Origin: Triplophysa rosa
Lineage: Eukaryota > Chordata > Actinopteri > Cypriniformes > Nemacheilidae
Direction of reading: 5' to 3'
DNA length: 64,000 nt
NCBI RefSeq assembly: GCF_024868665.1
Contig: NC_079892.1
Coordinates: forward strand, 2,954,857-3,018,856
Shown one piece after another: positions 43,567-54,876 of the stretch (the stretch's first letter is position 1; each line of letters starts with the position of its first letter). Both the position numbers and the translations under genes were made by a program. The notes under the pieces are model-generated. The model was not told the origin of the DNA and searched no databases. It saw only the letters and a program-made list of their open reading frames with translations.

Positions 43567-45376
43567 TTGAAAGGCACATTACTCACTTATTCAGGATGTG
43601 GATTATTTACTGACTGACCAGAAAAAAGTTTTAATTTAACAAAAGCTCCAGACACTTCTAGTTTAAAGGATGTTGATGAAAAACTAGTCGAACAAGTGTA
43701 GGGAATCAAAACACAAGGTCAATATTGAGGTGGGTTGAGCGTAGGCTGGTAAGCCACAGGGAAGTCTTGCTCCAGGGCGAGAGTTCTCCCCGCTGGATGA
43801 TCATAAATTTACATGAACCTACAGTGTATTACAGTGTCTGGGCGGAAAAGTGGTTTGGAACAAGGCTGTTATATCCCTTCAAACTGTCTCTCTCGCTCAA
43901 ATACCCTCACATGTTCACAGTCTAAAATCCTTTCAGATCTGCACTGAGGGCAGCAGCTCAATTTTCAGTCAGAATCAAGGGGAGGAAAAGAAAGCATGAG
44001 CCATCGGCTCACACTCTCCTCGCGCTTTTTAATAAATATTCACACGCTCGGATTCGCAGACCCCAAACTGTGAACCCGCGAATTCGCTCGGCACTCCAGC
44101 GAGTAGACTTGATCTTCCTTTCCACTCGCCTCTCGCTCGTCTCCTCACCTTCTATCTCGCTTATATTCCCTCGGCGTCGAATGTCTTGTGGATTTTAGTC
44201 TTTCTGGTGTTTGCGTGCAGGGAACATTACAGTTTTCTCTCTTTACGAGGAGGAAAATGAATATTATTAATGATGGCATTGCAGGAAGCTCTTGTTGTGA
44301 GGAATTTAAAGGGTTGGTTCAACCAGAAATTTTTAATTTCCATTTACACATGTCGTTTCGAAATAAAAATCAATTTCTTCTTATGCTGAACGTGAAGGAA
44401 AAAGTGTTGATGATGTTCTTTTTCCGTACAATGTAAATGGATGCTGACTGCGGTAACTAACTTCTCCTCTTATGCTCCACAGAAACAAAGTCATATGGTT
44501 TGAAAAAGCTGAGGTTATTTCTCCATTCATTTTTATTTCGATCAAACATTACAGTATTTAAAGTACAGTATACGGTAAAAATCTTGTAACATATACACCA
44601 AAAATATGTTGGTCGTAACGCCCGCCTCTCCATGAGAACTTCAGGCAGCTTGGCGCTTGTAGATAAGGACCAAATTGAAAGTGGATTTGTTTAGTCGTTG
44701 CTTTGACAAACGCAATTACCATTTAATCCTTGAGTAATTTTACACAAGCTGCTGTTAGTTTATTGATAATGTTTAGCGCCACATGACTGTTGTTCCACCG
44801 GGGATCCAAATGAGTGGATGAAACCATGCAGCTCGCCACCGAATTTCGGCGCCGGGGCCGTTTCTGACCCTGAGGGACGACGTAATGGCTGTACGTACTA
44901 CGTACCACACGAGTCATTCTCTTTCACTAGCGCTAATGGTTCTGTGTTCAGGAGAATGTTCATATCTCACGTTACGGTCTGTCTCTCTAATGGCTCTTCA
45001 GCATTTTAAATTGGTTTCATTGCTAAAACAAGGTCCTGCCAGCTCGTGGATTAGAGCCTGTCAGCAGACGTACAACATCTGTCTGGAAACATCGATATCT
45101 AATGCCACGCTTACTCAACTAAGTAATGAGCGGTGTTGTCGCGTAAACCTGTCTTATTCGCTAACCTCCCACCATCCAGTTTTATCATCTGCGTCGGGTT
45201 TGTTGTGAATCTTTTTAAAAGAAAAAACAACAAAAAAACACTGAATTTCTGTTTATTTTAGACGTAGAGTAGATGTAGCTTATTCGCAAATTGCACTATT
45301 AGCCACATGCCGTGAACGCTGAGGTTTGTGTACGTCTTCTAGCTATTGTGGCCACAGTAATTCATCACACGATTGT

Positions 45377-45667
45377 TTAAAGGAATCGTTCACCCAAAAA
45401 TAAAAATTCTGTCATCGTTTACTTACCCTCGTGTCGTTCAAAACCTGTATGGCACTCTTTCTTCTGTGGAACACAAAAGAAGATATTTTGAGAAATGTCT
45501 TTGTGGTTTTGTGTCCATACAATGGAAGTCAATGACGGTCAGTGTTGTTTGCTTATTAACATTCATCAAAATATCTCCTTTTGTGTCCTGCAGAAGAAAG
45601 AAAGTCATACAGGTTTGGAATGACATGAGGATGAGTTCAGTCTTTTTGGCTGAACTATCCCTTTTAC
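45377..45667. mobile_element. TTAA-flanked fold-back MITE, copy 7
   Basis: Starts TTAAAGGAATCGTTCACCC and ends GGCTGAACTATCCCTTTTAC, where the right TTAA has mutated. The full family core is present. Confidence 0.85.
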
Positions 45668-46207
45668 AAATGCATGTATAATTCCTTTAGAGAACGGGGT
45701 GCTAAATGTGAATAAACGACACTATTCATTCTTATTAAATTCCTCTCTAAATATTTGCTTTGATTCTCAGTTGATGCAAGATGTGTTGAAGGTCCAGCAA
45801 CGGCTCGCAGACAGATGTGATGGAGCTTTGGTCTCATGCATCTCAGACCTCTTCTGGTTTCATCGTGGGAACCGTCACTTCCAGCACCTGTTCCTCTGTT
45901 AGTCATCTTCTGTTACACCTCTGGATTTTTTGCTCTCTGTTAAGTTTCGTCTGTTTCTTTTCTCTTCGCGCCACTCATTAAACTCATTAAATGTTTCTGG
46001 GAGAATAAGAAATCAATGGCGCGTGTGGCGTGAGAGAATGTATTTCTTTCTTCGGATTACAGCGTATTTGTCTAGTTTCGCATGATTCCCTCTTAACAGC
46101 AGAGGAAAATAAGAGACGCTCCCGGTTTCTTCCCCACATGTGCCATTCAAGATGCGAGTAAACCACACGTTCAACCACAACTTAAAATGACCCAGTGACA
46201 GCTCTGT

Positions 46208-46208
<1 letters not shown>

Positions 46209-46275
<67 letters not shown>

Positions 46276-46320
46276 TCCTTCCTTCCTTCCTTCCTTCCTT
46301 CTGCCTCCCTCCCTCCCTCC

Positions 46321-46380
<60 letters not shown>

Positions 46381-46405
46381 GTCTCCCATCCCTCCCTCCC
46401 TCCCA
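46209..46405 (+). repeat. Compound pyrimidine microsatellite (TTTC)n (TTCC)n (CCCT)n (CT)n (TTTC)n
   Basis: About 200 bp of uninterrupted pyrimidine on the + strand. The order is TTTC units, CCTT units, CCCTCC units, CT units, then TTTC units again. Frames across it (repeated KKER or FLSF) are artefacts. Confidence 0.97.
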
Positions 46406-47029
46406 GGAACGTGAAGGATTTGGTCTTGTTCTTGTAGACGGCCTGTCCGTTGTTTTTAGTCAATACGCCAAATATCCAGCACGATGTTTGGTTCCTGCAG
46501 AAACTTTATTCATCCTGACACGCATCAGGCCTCTGTGTCGGGCTGGGAGGAAACGAGAATGTCTCACTTTATTTGTTCATCTTCTCTGTTTTAATCGTCC
46601 TCTCGATGCTGAGCTGTGGGTTTGATTGCTCAGACGTTGACATGCTCACCGAAAAGACAAAAATCTTGTTAGCTTGCTTCGAAATGAACGTCTGTATTTA
46701 CTTGAACTATAAACGTTCCTGGTTTTATTGCTCGTGATTCATCAGTCAGTGTTGTTCCTCCATACACACACCGCGGGTCCCCTTACATGCAATTCGCCAT
46801 GTTGTTTCTACAGTAGCCCTAAACGGACAAACTGCACTACAGAGAGCATTTCGTAAAAATCTCCTTTGGCAAAGAAGCAAAAAGTGATGACTTTTTTTGG
46901 CCTGTGTCAGCCACCATAGTGCTTCAAAACGGAAGCCGTTGGTTGTAATTCGCAACCTCACCGCAAGATGCTGCTAAATTACATACATTGGACTTTAATA
47001 CTATGTTACAAATGTCATGTGATGTCATT

Positions 47030-47352
47030 CCACGTTGAAAAAACAGTATCATAGTAAATTGTGGTATACTAATACTTTAGTATAACAATTTATAGTAACT
47101 GTATTCTACGGTAGTAAATGCTGTAGTATACTTGAATATTTACTATAGTAAGGTTCGAAAACACTGTATTATCTAGGAATTGTACTACAGTTTACTATAG
47201 TGATTTTAAAGTATACTACAGTATAGTTGATCATTTTACTAAAGAGTATATGATGCTACAGATTGCCATAATATACTGCTGTATACTACAATTCATGTAC
47301 AGTTTACTTTAGTAAATACTTCAGTATATAAAAAAGTACCTTTTTCACGTAG
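47030..47352. mobile_element. Fold-back element rich in TAGTATACTA-type palindromes
   Basis: Borders CACGTTGAAAAAAC and TTTTTTCACGTAGG are inverse to each other. The interior is a ladder of ATAGTA/TACTAT and GTATACTA units. It is non-coding. Confidence 0.6.
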
Positions 47353-47446
47353 GAGGCTCCAATATTATTGGTTTAGCCAAGTGTGTTGTGAACGCTGTTT
47401 TACGTTGTCTTGAACATTTTAATCTCACCCTCTTCTCGATTCAAAC

Positions 47447-47813
47447 CAGTGGCGATCGGTGCCTCCTCTTCAGGGGAAGCAGGAATACAAAATACGTGTT
47501 CAGCGCTTCATGTGAACCTATGTTCATCACATATCATGTCAAAATACGTGCCTGCTGCAGACGTGTGGAAAGGGTTTATGATAAAAGAGACGCTCGCGTT
47601 CAGAAGACACTGCGTTAACACTTACCCCTGATTACACACGAGACTAAGCGAGTATCTAGCAAACGCGAGTGTCTCTTTTATTAAAAACCCTTTCGACGCG
47701 TCTGCAGCAGGCACGTATTTTGACATGATGCGCCACACACGACGGGCTAAATACATGTTTTGCCGAGCTTCGCATTACTGCTTCCCCGGAAGAGGAGTCA
47801 CGGATCGCCACTG
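47447..47813. mobile_element. Palindromic hAT-like MITE with 8-bp duplication ATTCAAAC
   Basis: The ends are CAGTGGCGATC and GATCGCCACTG (the left copy reads CGATCGG). The two 160-bp arms pair almost throughout, sharing ATCATGTCAAAATACGTGCC and TGCTGCAGACG. ATTCAAAC occurs exactly at both borders (47439-47446 and 47814-47821). It is a long hairpin with no coding. Confidence 0.92.
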
Positions 47814-47926
47814 ATTCAAACTTTCTGCAGAACACAAAAGAAGATATTTTGAAGAAGGAACACTGGCGGTACCCATTCACTTGCATTGGTTTTGTGTCTT
47901 AACAATTTAAGTGAATGGGTACCGCA

Positions 47927-48418
47927 CAGTGTTGGGTAAGTTACTCTGAAAAAGTAATTAATTACTAGTTACTAATTACATATTCAATAGTGTAATTAGA
48001 TTACTGTACAAATTACTCTCTCCAAAAAGTATTTAGTTACTTATTACTAATTACTTTCTATATCCTATATTAACCTTGATTAGTTGAGTGGTTCAAGGAT
48101 AGACATGAAACGGCTTATTTAATTCATTCAAATAAATAATATTAAACTACATAAAGTACTCTTATTAACTGACCAAAGTATTACAAATGTGAGAATTATA
48201 CATTAAAGCACGGATTTTAAAGTTAGACTTTGAATTTTGATGTCAATTCCACTATTCCACACACATACATTACACACAGTATTTATTTTAATTACATCAG
48301 AAGTAACTGTAATTAAATTACAGAAAAAATAACTGTAATCCCTTACTTTACTTTTTCAAGGGGAAAGTAATTAAATTACTGTAACAAATTACTTGGTAAC
48401 TAGTTACACACAATACTG
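47927..48418. mobile_element. Non-autonomous hAT-like element (CAGTGTTGGG family), copy B
   Basis: 492 bp, starting CAGTGTTGGGTAAG. Its right end, CACAATACTG, is a mutated form of CCCAACACTG. It is flanked by the perfect duplication GTACCGCA (47919-47926 and 48419-48426). It is the same family as 5926-6405 but in the opposite orientation. Confidence 0.92.
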
Positions 48419-48529
48419 GTACCGCAGTTGTTTGGTTGCCAACATTCTTCAAAATATCTTCCAAATTTAATATTTAACCCTTTACTGTCTGCGCTAGATT
48501 CACAGAGTATGGTACTATAACCTGAGAGT

Positions 48530-48532
<3 letters not shown>

Positions 48533-48568
<36 letters not shown>
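48533..48568 (+). repeat. (CA)n microsatellite
   Basis: Eighteen CA units. A second shorter (CA)n tract follows at 48831-48854. Confidence 0.96.
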
Positions 48569-48570
<2 letters not shown>

Positions 48571-48959
48571 CTCAGCAGTTTTCAGGTTGCTGGCCATATT
48601 TCAGGGTTGTGTTCTGCTATCAGCAGTGGAGCAGCTTTGCTCGCTCTGTTTGGCCTAGCCTGGGAAACAATACGAGCTGTTATTTATTTATTATGTTCAG
48701 AAAGAGGCCGTTTCTCGTCGGGCGGTTTTGTCGGAGGAGAGAGAGCGCGTGTGTGTCAAGCTGTCGGGCAGGTCTAGGCACAACCCATTGTGAGGAATAA
48801 TAGATGCTGTGGCCACTATCGCAGGAGTTATCACACACACACACACACACACACGAGGGCTTGAGGAGCTGGTGATAAATGACTTTGAGACTCGCTGTCT
48901 GCGATCAATACACCACTTGCACCCCGATGAGTGAGACTGAGCCGCCCTTCTGCTGTTCA

Positions 48960-49670
48960 GATTCTCCACTTGTCTCTTGTGTTTCTCATTCAAGTCTCGT
49001 CAGTCATCTTTTAATCCCAGTTTATTTCATCTCTTATTGTCATCGCATGTCATTTGTCTTTTTGTTGCAACTCATCTCTTATTTCTTTTTTCTCACATTT
49101 TCTCTTTTTCTCGTCTTTTCTCGTTATGTCATGTCTCATTATCGTCATATCTCCTCTTCTTGTTTTGTGTCTCTTTGCCTCATCTTGTCCTCATCTCAAT
49201 CTGCTCTCTTATCTTCTTGCCTTGTCTCATGTCATCTTTTTTATTCTTGACTCGTCTTTTATTCTCATCTTTTCTTCCATGATCTCTACTTTTTTATTTT
49301 GTCTCATCTCCTTGTCTTGCTTTTTGTTCTTATGTCTCGTCTCGTCTGCGTGTTTCATCTCTTTCTGGCCCATCTCTTATTCTCATCTTCCTCTTTTTTC
49401 TCAATTCCTCAGATTTCTTTTTTCTCATCTTGTCTCATGTTGTCTCATCTCACCTTATTTATTCGTCTCGTCTTATATTCACCCATAATCTTCTCCTTTT
49501 TATCTTTCTCATCTTATCTTCTAATAACATGATCTCGTCTCGTCTCATCTTGTCTCATCTCTTTTTATCTCTTCTCAGCTTCATCAAATCTCTTTCAAGT
49601 CTCATTTATTCATCTTGTCTTTTATTCTCATCTCACTTCTCATGATTTTCTTTTCTCGTCTCATTCTGTG
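48960..49670 (+). repeat. Degenerate pyrimidine minisatellite built from TCTCATCT and TTGTCTCATC
   Basis: About 700 bp in which TCTCATCT, CTTGTCTCATC and TCGTCTCATC variants recur at short intervals on +, with very few purine runs. All three + frames stay open for 70-145 codons because stop codons are rare in this composition. The S/L/F-rich products are not proteins. Confidence 0.85.
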
Positions 49671-49943
49671 TTGGGCATCTCTACCATTAGAAAGTGCAGT
49701 GTTGGTCACGTAATATATTTTGTATAGAGAAGTGCAGGTGATTCTTGGACACACATTGTTGATTGTTCTATCGCTGCGCTCAAATATGCACAGAATAGCT
49801 CAGATGCGTTTGCGTGTGCGTTTGTGTGTGTCCGCCTCCAGCTCGTGGGATTGATCGCGGGATGAAAGTGTAATGGGAGATGGGCTCTCATCTCATCTCT
49901 CTCTGGAACTCAACAGAGATTCGGTTACAAACACAAAGCAGAT

Positions 49944-49944
<1 letters not shown>

Positions 49945-49978
<34 letters not shown>
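49945..49978 (+). repeat. (CA)n microsatellite
   Basis: About sixteen CA units ending in CTCGCGCACAC. Confidence 0.95.
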
Positions 49979-50309
49979 GCGCACACATCTGCACGCTGTT
50001 TAGATTTTCTCTCCTTTATTTAAACACACACAGAGATATACAGCAGCACATGTGATGATCACAAATCTCCAGACAGTCACGCGCGCAAGCACGCACATCC
50101 TCAGAAATCTTCAAAAGAAAATTGTGAATGTTAATCAGATGTTTTGTCTATTTCTGGCATGTGAATACTCTAATGCACGGACTAATTAAGCCCTCCATAA
50201 TAAACCTCTCCATTCGACACACACACAGGCGGTCCGGCAAATTCTTTATCTAGCGCATGTGCTGAAGTTCATCTCTGTACTTTTGATTTGTGATTTATGT
50301 TGAGAATAA

Positions 50310-50775
50310 AAAGTCCTCATTTCTCTTCTCTTGCTGCTACACTTCATTTCGTCTTGTCATGCCAGCGTCCTCTTGCTTCACTTCTCTTCTCTTCCCTCGT
50401 TCTCATCTCATCTTGCCTCTCGTTTTTGTCTCATTTTTCTTTGTTATCGCGTTTCCTTTCTCCTCTTTTCTCCTCTCCTCATCTCTGGCCTTGTCTCGCT
50501 TCTCATCTCTCCTGCTCTCATTGCTTCCTTCTTCTCCTCTCCTTCCTTCTTTTTCTCCCCTCATCTTCATCTCTCCTCTTCTTCCTCCTCCTGTCTTGTT
50601 CTCGCTCCCCTCCTCTCTTCATTGCTTATGTCTTCTCTCCTCTCCTGTTCTTCTTTTTCCTCTTGTTCCTCTTCTCATCATCTCCCCTTTTCCACGTCTC
50701 TTTTTTTTCTTTCTTTTCTCCTTTACCTCTATCCTCCTTCTCTTCATCTCTGCTTGCTCCTCTCATCGCTCCTGT
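50310..50775 (+). repeat. Second pyrimidine-rich minisatellite block
   Basis: CTTCTCTTCTC, CCTCCTC and TCATCTC variants run for about 460 bp. Three overlapping frames of 148-186 codons (S/L/F/P-rich) arise from composition alone. Confidence 0.85.
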
Positions 50776-51330
50776 AGGGGATTCAATGAGGAACAGTATT
50801 ATTTAAGGACTATTCTTCACCAAATTTGTAAGAATTATCGGGAGCTTTGATCCCAATTATAAGTCATATATTCTCCACCACCCTTTGTAAGGGAAACAAA
50901 TATATATCCAATACATGGAAAGGTTATAAATGAATATATGTACATTTCTATAGAGATATATTTAGGATTGCATGTCTGTCCCCAAAGTGAGTAAAGAGAG
51001 TTCATCTCCCTCCATTCCATTTGGTCGTAAAATACTCTTATCTTGATGGTTTGGTTTGGGTTGCTATGGCCACCAGAGATCTGGTCCTGCGCCTAGTGTT
51101 AGTTGCAGATTGGGGGTAGACCCCCTGGTGACTAGCTTGCTGGTAGGGTGAGGGGTGTTGTTGTTATATTTACTAGTTATTGCGTGTCTGATCGGTCTCA
51201 GGCACTACACTCCTCTCGTCTGTTAATTGTGTGTCTGTCGGCCACTGCACCTGTTGCTGTCTGCGTTGGGTTTGTGTGTGAATGTGAACAACCGAGTGCT
51301 GCTCACCTCTGCCAGTGGATCAGACCCGCC

Positions 51331-51613
51331 AGTGTGTGTGTGTGTGTGTGTGTGTGGGGGGGGGGAAGGGTAAACCCTACGGTATGAGGACAAAATGTCC
51401 CCACAAAGATGGCAATATCCAAAATCCTTGTCCTTGTGGGGACATTTTTTGGTCCCCATGAGGAAACAAGCTTATAAATCATACAGAATTAACTTTTTTG
51501 AAAATCTAAAAGAGCAGACAGTTGTGTGTCATTGTTCGGGTTAGGGAATATGATATACAGTTTGTACAGTATAAAAACCATTATGGAATGTCCCCATAAA
51601 ACATGGAAACCCA

Positions 51614-51686
<73 letters not shown>

Positions 51687-51710
51687 CTCGTGCATGCGTG
51701 TGTGAGTGTG
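51331..51710. repeat. GGTCCCC-type repeat between (TG)n tracts
   Basis: (TG)n plus a G-run at 51331-51366, then a unit with ATGTCCCCACAAAG, TTGTGGGGACATTTTTTGGTCC and ACAAGCTTATAAATCATAC, then (TG)n at 51617-51705. It is the reverse-oriented homologue of 7444-7714. Shared blocks are TTTATAAGCTT, AGATTTT.AAAAAA, TATACTGTACAA and the telomere-like CCCTAAC. Confidence 0.85.
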
Positions 51711-51825
51711 TGAGAGCGGCCTCGTCTGCCCTCGGCTGTCACACAGAACGACCCCATGCTCTAATGAAGGCAGGGTCAGGATTGTGTGTGCGCTGAAGGG
51801 GTTCGGCCTGTTTGTGTGACAGTGG

Positions 51826-52023
51826 CGGTGTGTGTGTGCGTGCGTGTGTGTGTGTGTGTGTGTTGAGCAGTTAATTGGTTGAGTTTGCCTTTGGCTGCCA
51901 GCGGTATGTGTGATTGAAGAGTCATTCTGGGTCTCTCCACACTCAGTCACTCACACACACACACACACACACGCACACACGCACACACGCACACACACGC
52001 ACACACACACACACACACGCACA

Positions 52024-52055
<32 letters not shown>

Positions 52056-52056
52056 A
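51826..52056 (+). repeat. (TG)n tract then (CA)n tract with CG interruptions
   Basis: (TG)n at 51826-51862 and (CA)n at 51951-52056 lie in inverse orientation about 90 bp apart and could form a hairpin. Threonine/histidine frames here are artefacts. Confidence 0.93.
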
Positions 52057-52683
52057 ACTATAGAGCAGCATACTCACATCCACACATCACTTAAACTGCT
52101 CAAACTCTGCCCAGGGGCGTTGCTAGGGTTTGAAGGGATAGTGGGTTTAGCCCCCTGAGAATAACATTCAACGCCCCCCTACCCCGACACATACACCTCA
52201 GACTTCACAATAATGCCTACAAAGTAAACTCTTGCATGCAAAACATCACTTACACTGATCCACAAACTAAGCATTTTATGTCTTATTTTCTAGTACAAAT
52301 ATCGAAAATTTCTTAAATCAAGATTAACTTGACAAGCCAAAGAAACCTAATACAAGTTCTTCTTAACCCACTGGCAGATTATTTTGCTTGTAGTATATAG
52401 GAATTATCTTAACATGATCCGAACACAAACATCTCTTGAGCATATAACATACAACAGTGTTTATACATGTCGATCCTTATTGTCATACATTTCATCAGTA
52501 ATTAAATGCCTTGTATATTTTACGGTTACTTGCCCTGATAGACAAATGTTAAAAGTTTTTGATAAAAGTTTTTATCACTGTATTATTTACCTCATATTTA
52601 ATACATATATATTTAGAAATTTCTGCAAATCATCTGTTTATATAAGATGGTTCATTACCAACTGTAGAGCCAGTTAAACAACC

Positions 52684-52758
52684 TAAGGCCGTGTTCACAC
52701 TCGACTTCTTCTTTGAAGCTGCTAGCGTCTGTTTTACATTATAATCCACGGCCTTAGT
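52684..52758. repeat. Short inverted repeat CTAAGGCCGTG...CACGGCCTTAG
   Basis: Perfect 11-bp inverted repeats enclose about 53 bp, including TTCACACTCGAC. It resembles a collapsed Harbinger-like MITE. The TAAGGCCGTGTTCACAC start is common in fish MITEs by recall. Confidence 0.5.
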
Positions 52759-52944
52759 TGTTCAGACATTCATTCATGTGCACATTAAAAAGGAAAGTAT
52801 CCCACTTTACTCCATGACAAAAGACTACACTGTATTGATTAAAGTTTGCACGAAAACTACAAAACTGCTAAGATACGTTGAGAACAGTAAACTTATTATT
52901 GGAATGTAGAAATAAGTTGTTAATTTAGCGGAGCACCTCTTTAA

Positions 52945-53173
52945 GGCCCGATTCAAATTTTGCGTCTTTTCCGTGGGCATATTCGTTATTTTAAATGTAG
53001 ACGCGCGGCAGGCGAGCACAAATAGAGCTGCATACGGTGCGGCGCGCACATTTTTCTAGGCGCGTCTAGAAACTTTTCGGAGCGCCACGCGCGCACCGCG
53101 GGTCATTTGAAGATAGAAAGCAGCGCGGCTCGCGTTTTCAGCACAGTCTTAGACGCGAAATGTGAATCGGGCC
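52945..53173. mobile_element. Harbinger-like MITE with TAA duplication, nested in the hAT-like element
   Basis: The ends GGCCCGATTCAAATTT and GAAATGTGAATCGGGCC are inverted repeats (one or two mismatches). TAA flanks both sides (52942-52944 and 53174-53176), the 3-bp TWA type used by PIF/Harbinger elements. The interior is unusually CpG-rich (GACGCGCGGCAGGCG, GCGCCACGCGCGCACCGCG) compared with its A/T-rich host. Confidence 0.8.
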
Positions 53174-53674
53174 TAAGTGAATAGATTACGATTATTGAAA
53201 CAGTGCCACCTGCTGACAGGATCAGGTGGTGTTTAACAGCGCGGCACAACGAGCGCTTCAGAGATGTGTTTAATGGAATGAACTAGTAAAATTACGCTCA
53301 TGTACCACAACTCGCGTCGCGAAAACATATTTAAAGGCCATAATATTATACTCTTCTTGTTTGTGAAATGAAGTGTTTGAAATCCTCAAATAGATGAGGG
53401 GCTTTTGGCAAAGCATGGGGGTCTTAAGCCCCCAAAGCCCACCCCTTGCAACACCACTGCCTCTGCCTGGGCCTTTTCCACAAGATTAAGAAATTATAAA
53501 TATATTTTAGATGTGAAGTGTAGTCTTTGAAGAGCATTTGGTAAACCACGCATTTCAAGTATATTTGGGAGCAACAATGTTGGAACTTAGTTTACTTTTG
53601 TCTGTTTCAAAAGAATTGCTGAACAACCCATACGAAAATTAACCATGGTTTACTACATTAGCCTGTATACATAA

Positions 53675-53753
53675 GAAATGTATACAGGTTTGGAACAACA
53701 AGGGTGAGTAAATGATGACAGAGTTTTCATTTTTGGGTGGAGTATCCCTTTAA
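53675..53753. mobile_element. TTAA-type MITE, copy 9 (right end only)
   Basis: ACAGGTTTGGAACAACAAGG, then GTGAGTAAATGATGACAGAG and a GGGTGGAGTATCCCTTTAA end. The left arm is missing. Confidence 0.8.
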
Positions 53754-54829
53754 GTGTTTCTGTGGACAGACAATCACATGGTTTGCAAAACTATACAGGG
53801 TCAAATCATTGCAATTTTCCCATTTATATTTAAGGTTCTGTCTAAGCGGGGTGTGACAGCTGTTTTATAATGTCAAAGTTGGTCAATTGGTGCAGTTTGG
53901 TGGTTGTTGGCGTGGTTTTTACGAGTCTAACTTTCTGACAAAATTCAGTGGTTTTCAATGTTGAAGCGGTTCACTTAACGCTTGTATTTCAACAGTAGTT
54001 CTGTTGTGGCGATATTTTCCGGGCGAGCTTTGCGGAACATCAGCTGATATCGTATCGTGAGTCTGCAAAACTGCCGAAGCTCATCCACAAAGTGCTGCTT
54101 GTTCTCCTAAACATTTGCCTTCCAGCACCTCCATCGCACGCCCCCTCTTTTCTCAGGCACTTATCAAAGAGCCGGAGTGAGACGGACTGAAAGAGAGGGA
54201 TATCAAAATGAGAAGTGTTCGTAGGTTTCAGCTTGTCGTAATGAATATCCCTTAGAGGTATTGAAATGCTAATTTTACTCGCGCGGTTGGCAAACTCGCC
54301 AGATCGTGAGGAAAATCTGGGTGGCTGAAAGCAACCCGACTTTAACTCTTCGGCTCTCTCTTTTTTTGTTCTCTTTTTTTATTGCAAAAAATGCCTTTGT
54401 TTTCAATGATCATAAATCCCGGTTTGATTTTCTTTATTAATCTCCCAACCACCCACAGTTTGCTGTGTAGACGGGTTGTTCATTTGATGTCAATGCTCTC
54501 GATCAATACAGAGCATCGCTGAGCCGAACCCATCTGTTACAAGATCACACCCCCAACTGTACACATTTTACATATCTGACACACCAAGGTAATGTTTAGT
54601 TACTGTGTTATGTCCAATGCTACATAAAACTGAGGGTTATAAGAATGTAATATAAACTTATTTTATGTATTGCAAAATGTTGTCATGCACCATTAAAACT
54701 GAATTTGACAACCAACATACAAAATTATAACCCTGCTTTTCCATTTTGGTCCACGCACAGGCATGTGGGCTTTGAGTGATTCCACAGTGTTGTTGGAGAG
54801 CTGCCAGTGTTCCTCCTGTGGGTACATTT

Positions 54830-54832
<3 letters not shown>

Positions 54833-54874
<42 letters not shown>
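54833..54874 (+). repeat. (GA)n microsatellite
   Basis: About twenty GA units. Confidence 0.95.

Positions 54875-54876
<2 letters not shown>

Larger units (their letters stand above)
47425..48470. mobile_element. TTAA-type MITE, copy 8, split by two hAT-like insertions
   Basis: The parent family sequence appears in three pieces: CTCACCCTCTTCTCGATTCAAAC (about 47425-47446), CTTTCTGCAGAACACAAAAG through GAATGGGTACCGCA (about 47821-47926), and GTTGTTTGGTTGCCAACATT then TTCAAAATATCTTCC (about 48427-48465). The breaks coincide exactly with the 8-bp duplications of the two hAT-like elements. Confidence 0.85.
52112..53459. mobile_element. hAT-like element with 8-bp duplication (A/C)CTCTGCC
   Basis: The ends are CAGGGGCGTTGCTAGGG and CCCCTTGCAACACCACTG. 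The flanking octamers are ACTCTGCC (52104-52111) and CCTCTGCC (53460-53467), one mismatch. It is 1348 bp, A/T-rich and has no transposase frame, so it is non-autonomous. It holds a nested Harbinger-like MITE. Confidence 0.87.

Noticed and set aside
46171..46463. KKER-repeat frames
   Set aside because: Reverse translation of (TTTC)n/(CCTT)n microsatellite.
49054..50850. Overlapping 140-186 codon S/L/F-rich frames as membrane proteins
   Set aside because: Open in several frames because pyrimidine-only DNA lacks stops. No start context, splice sites or domain.
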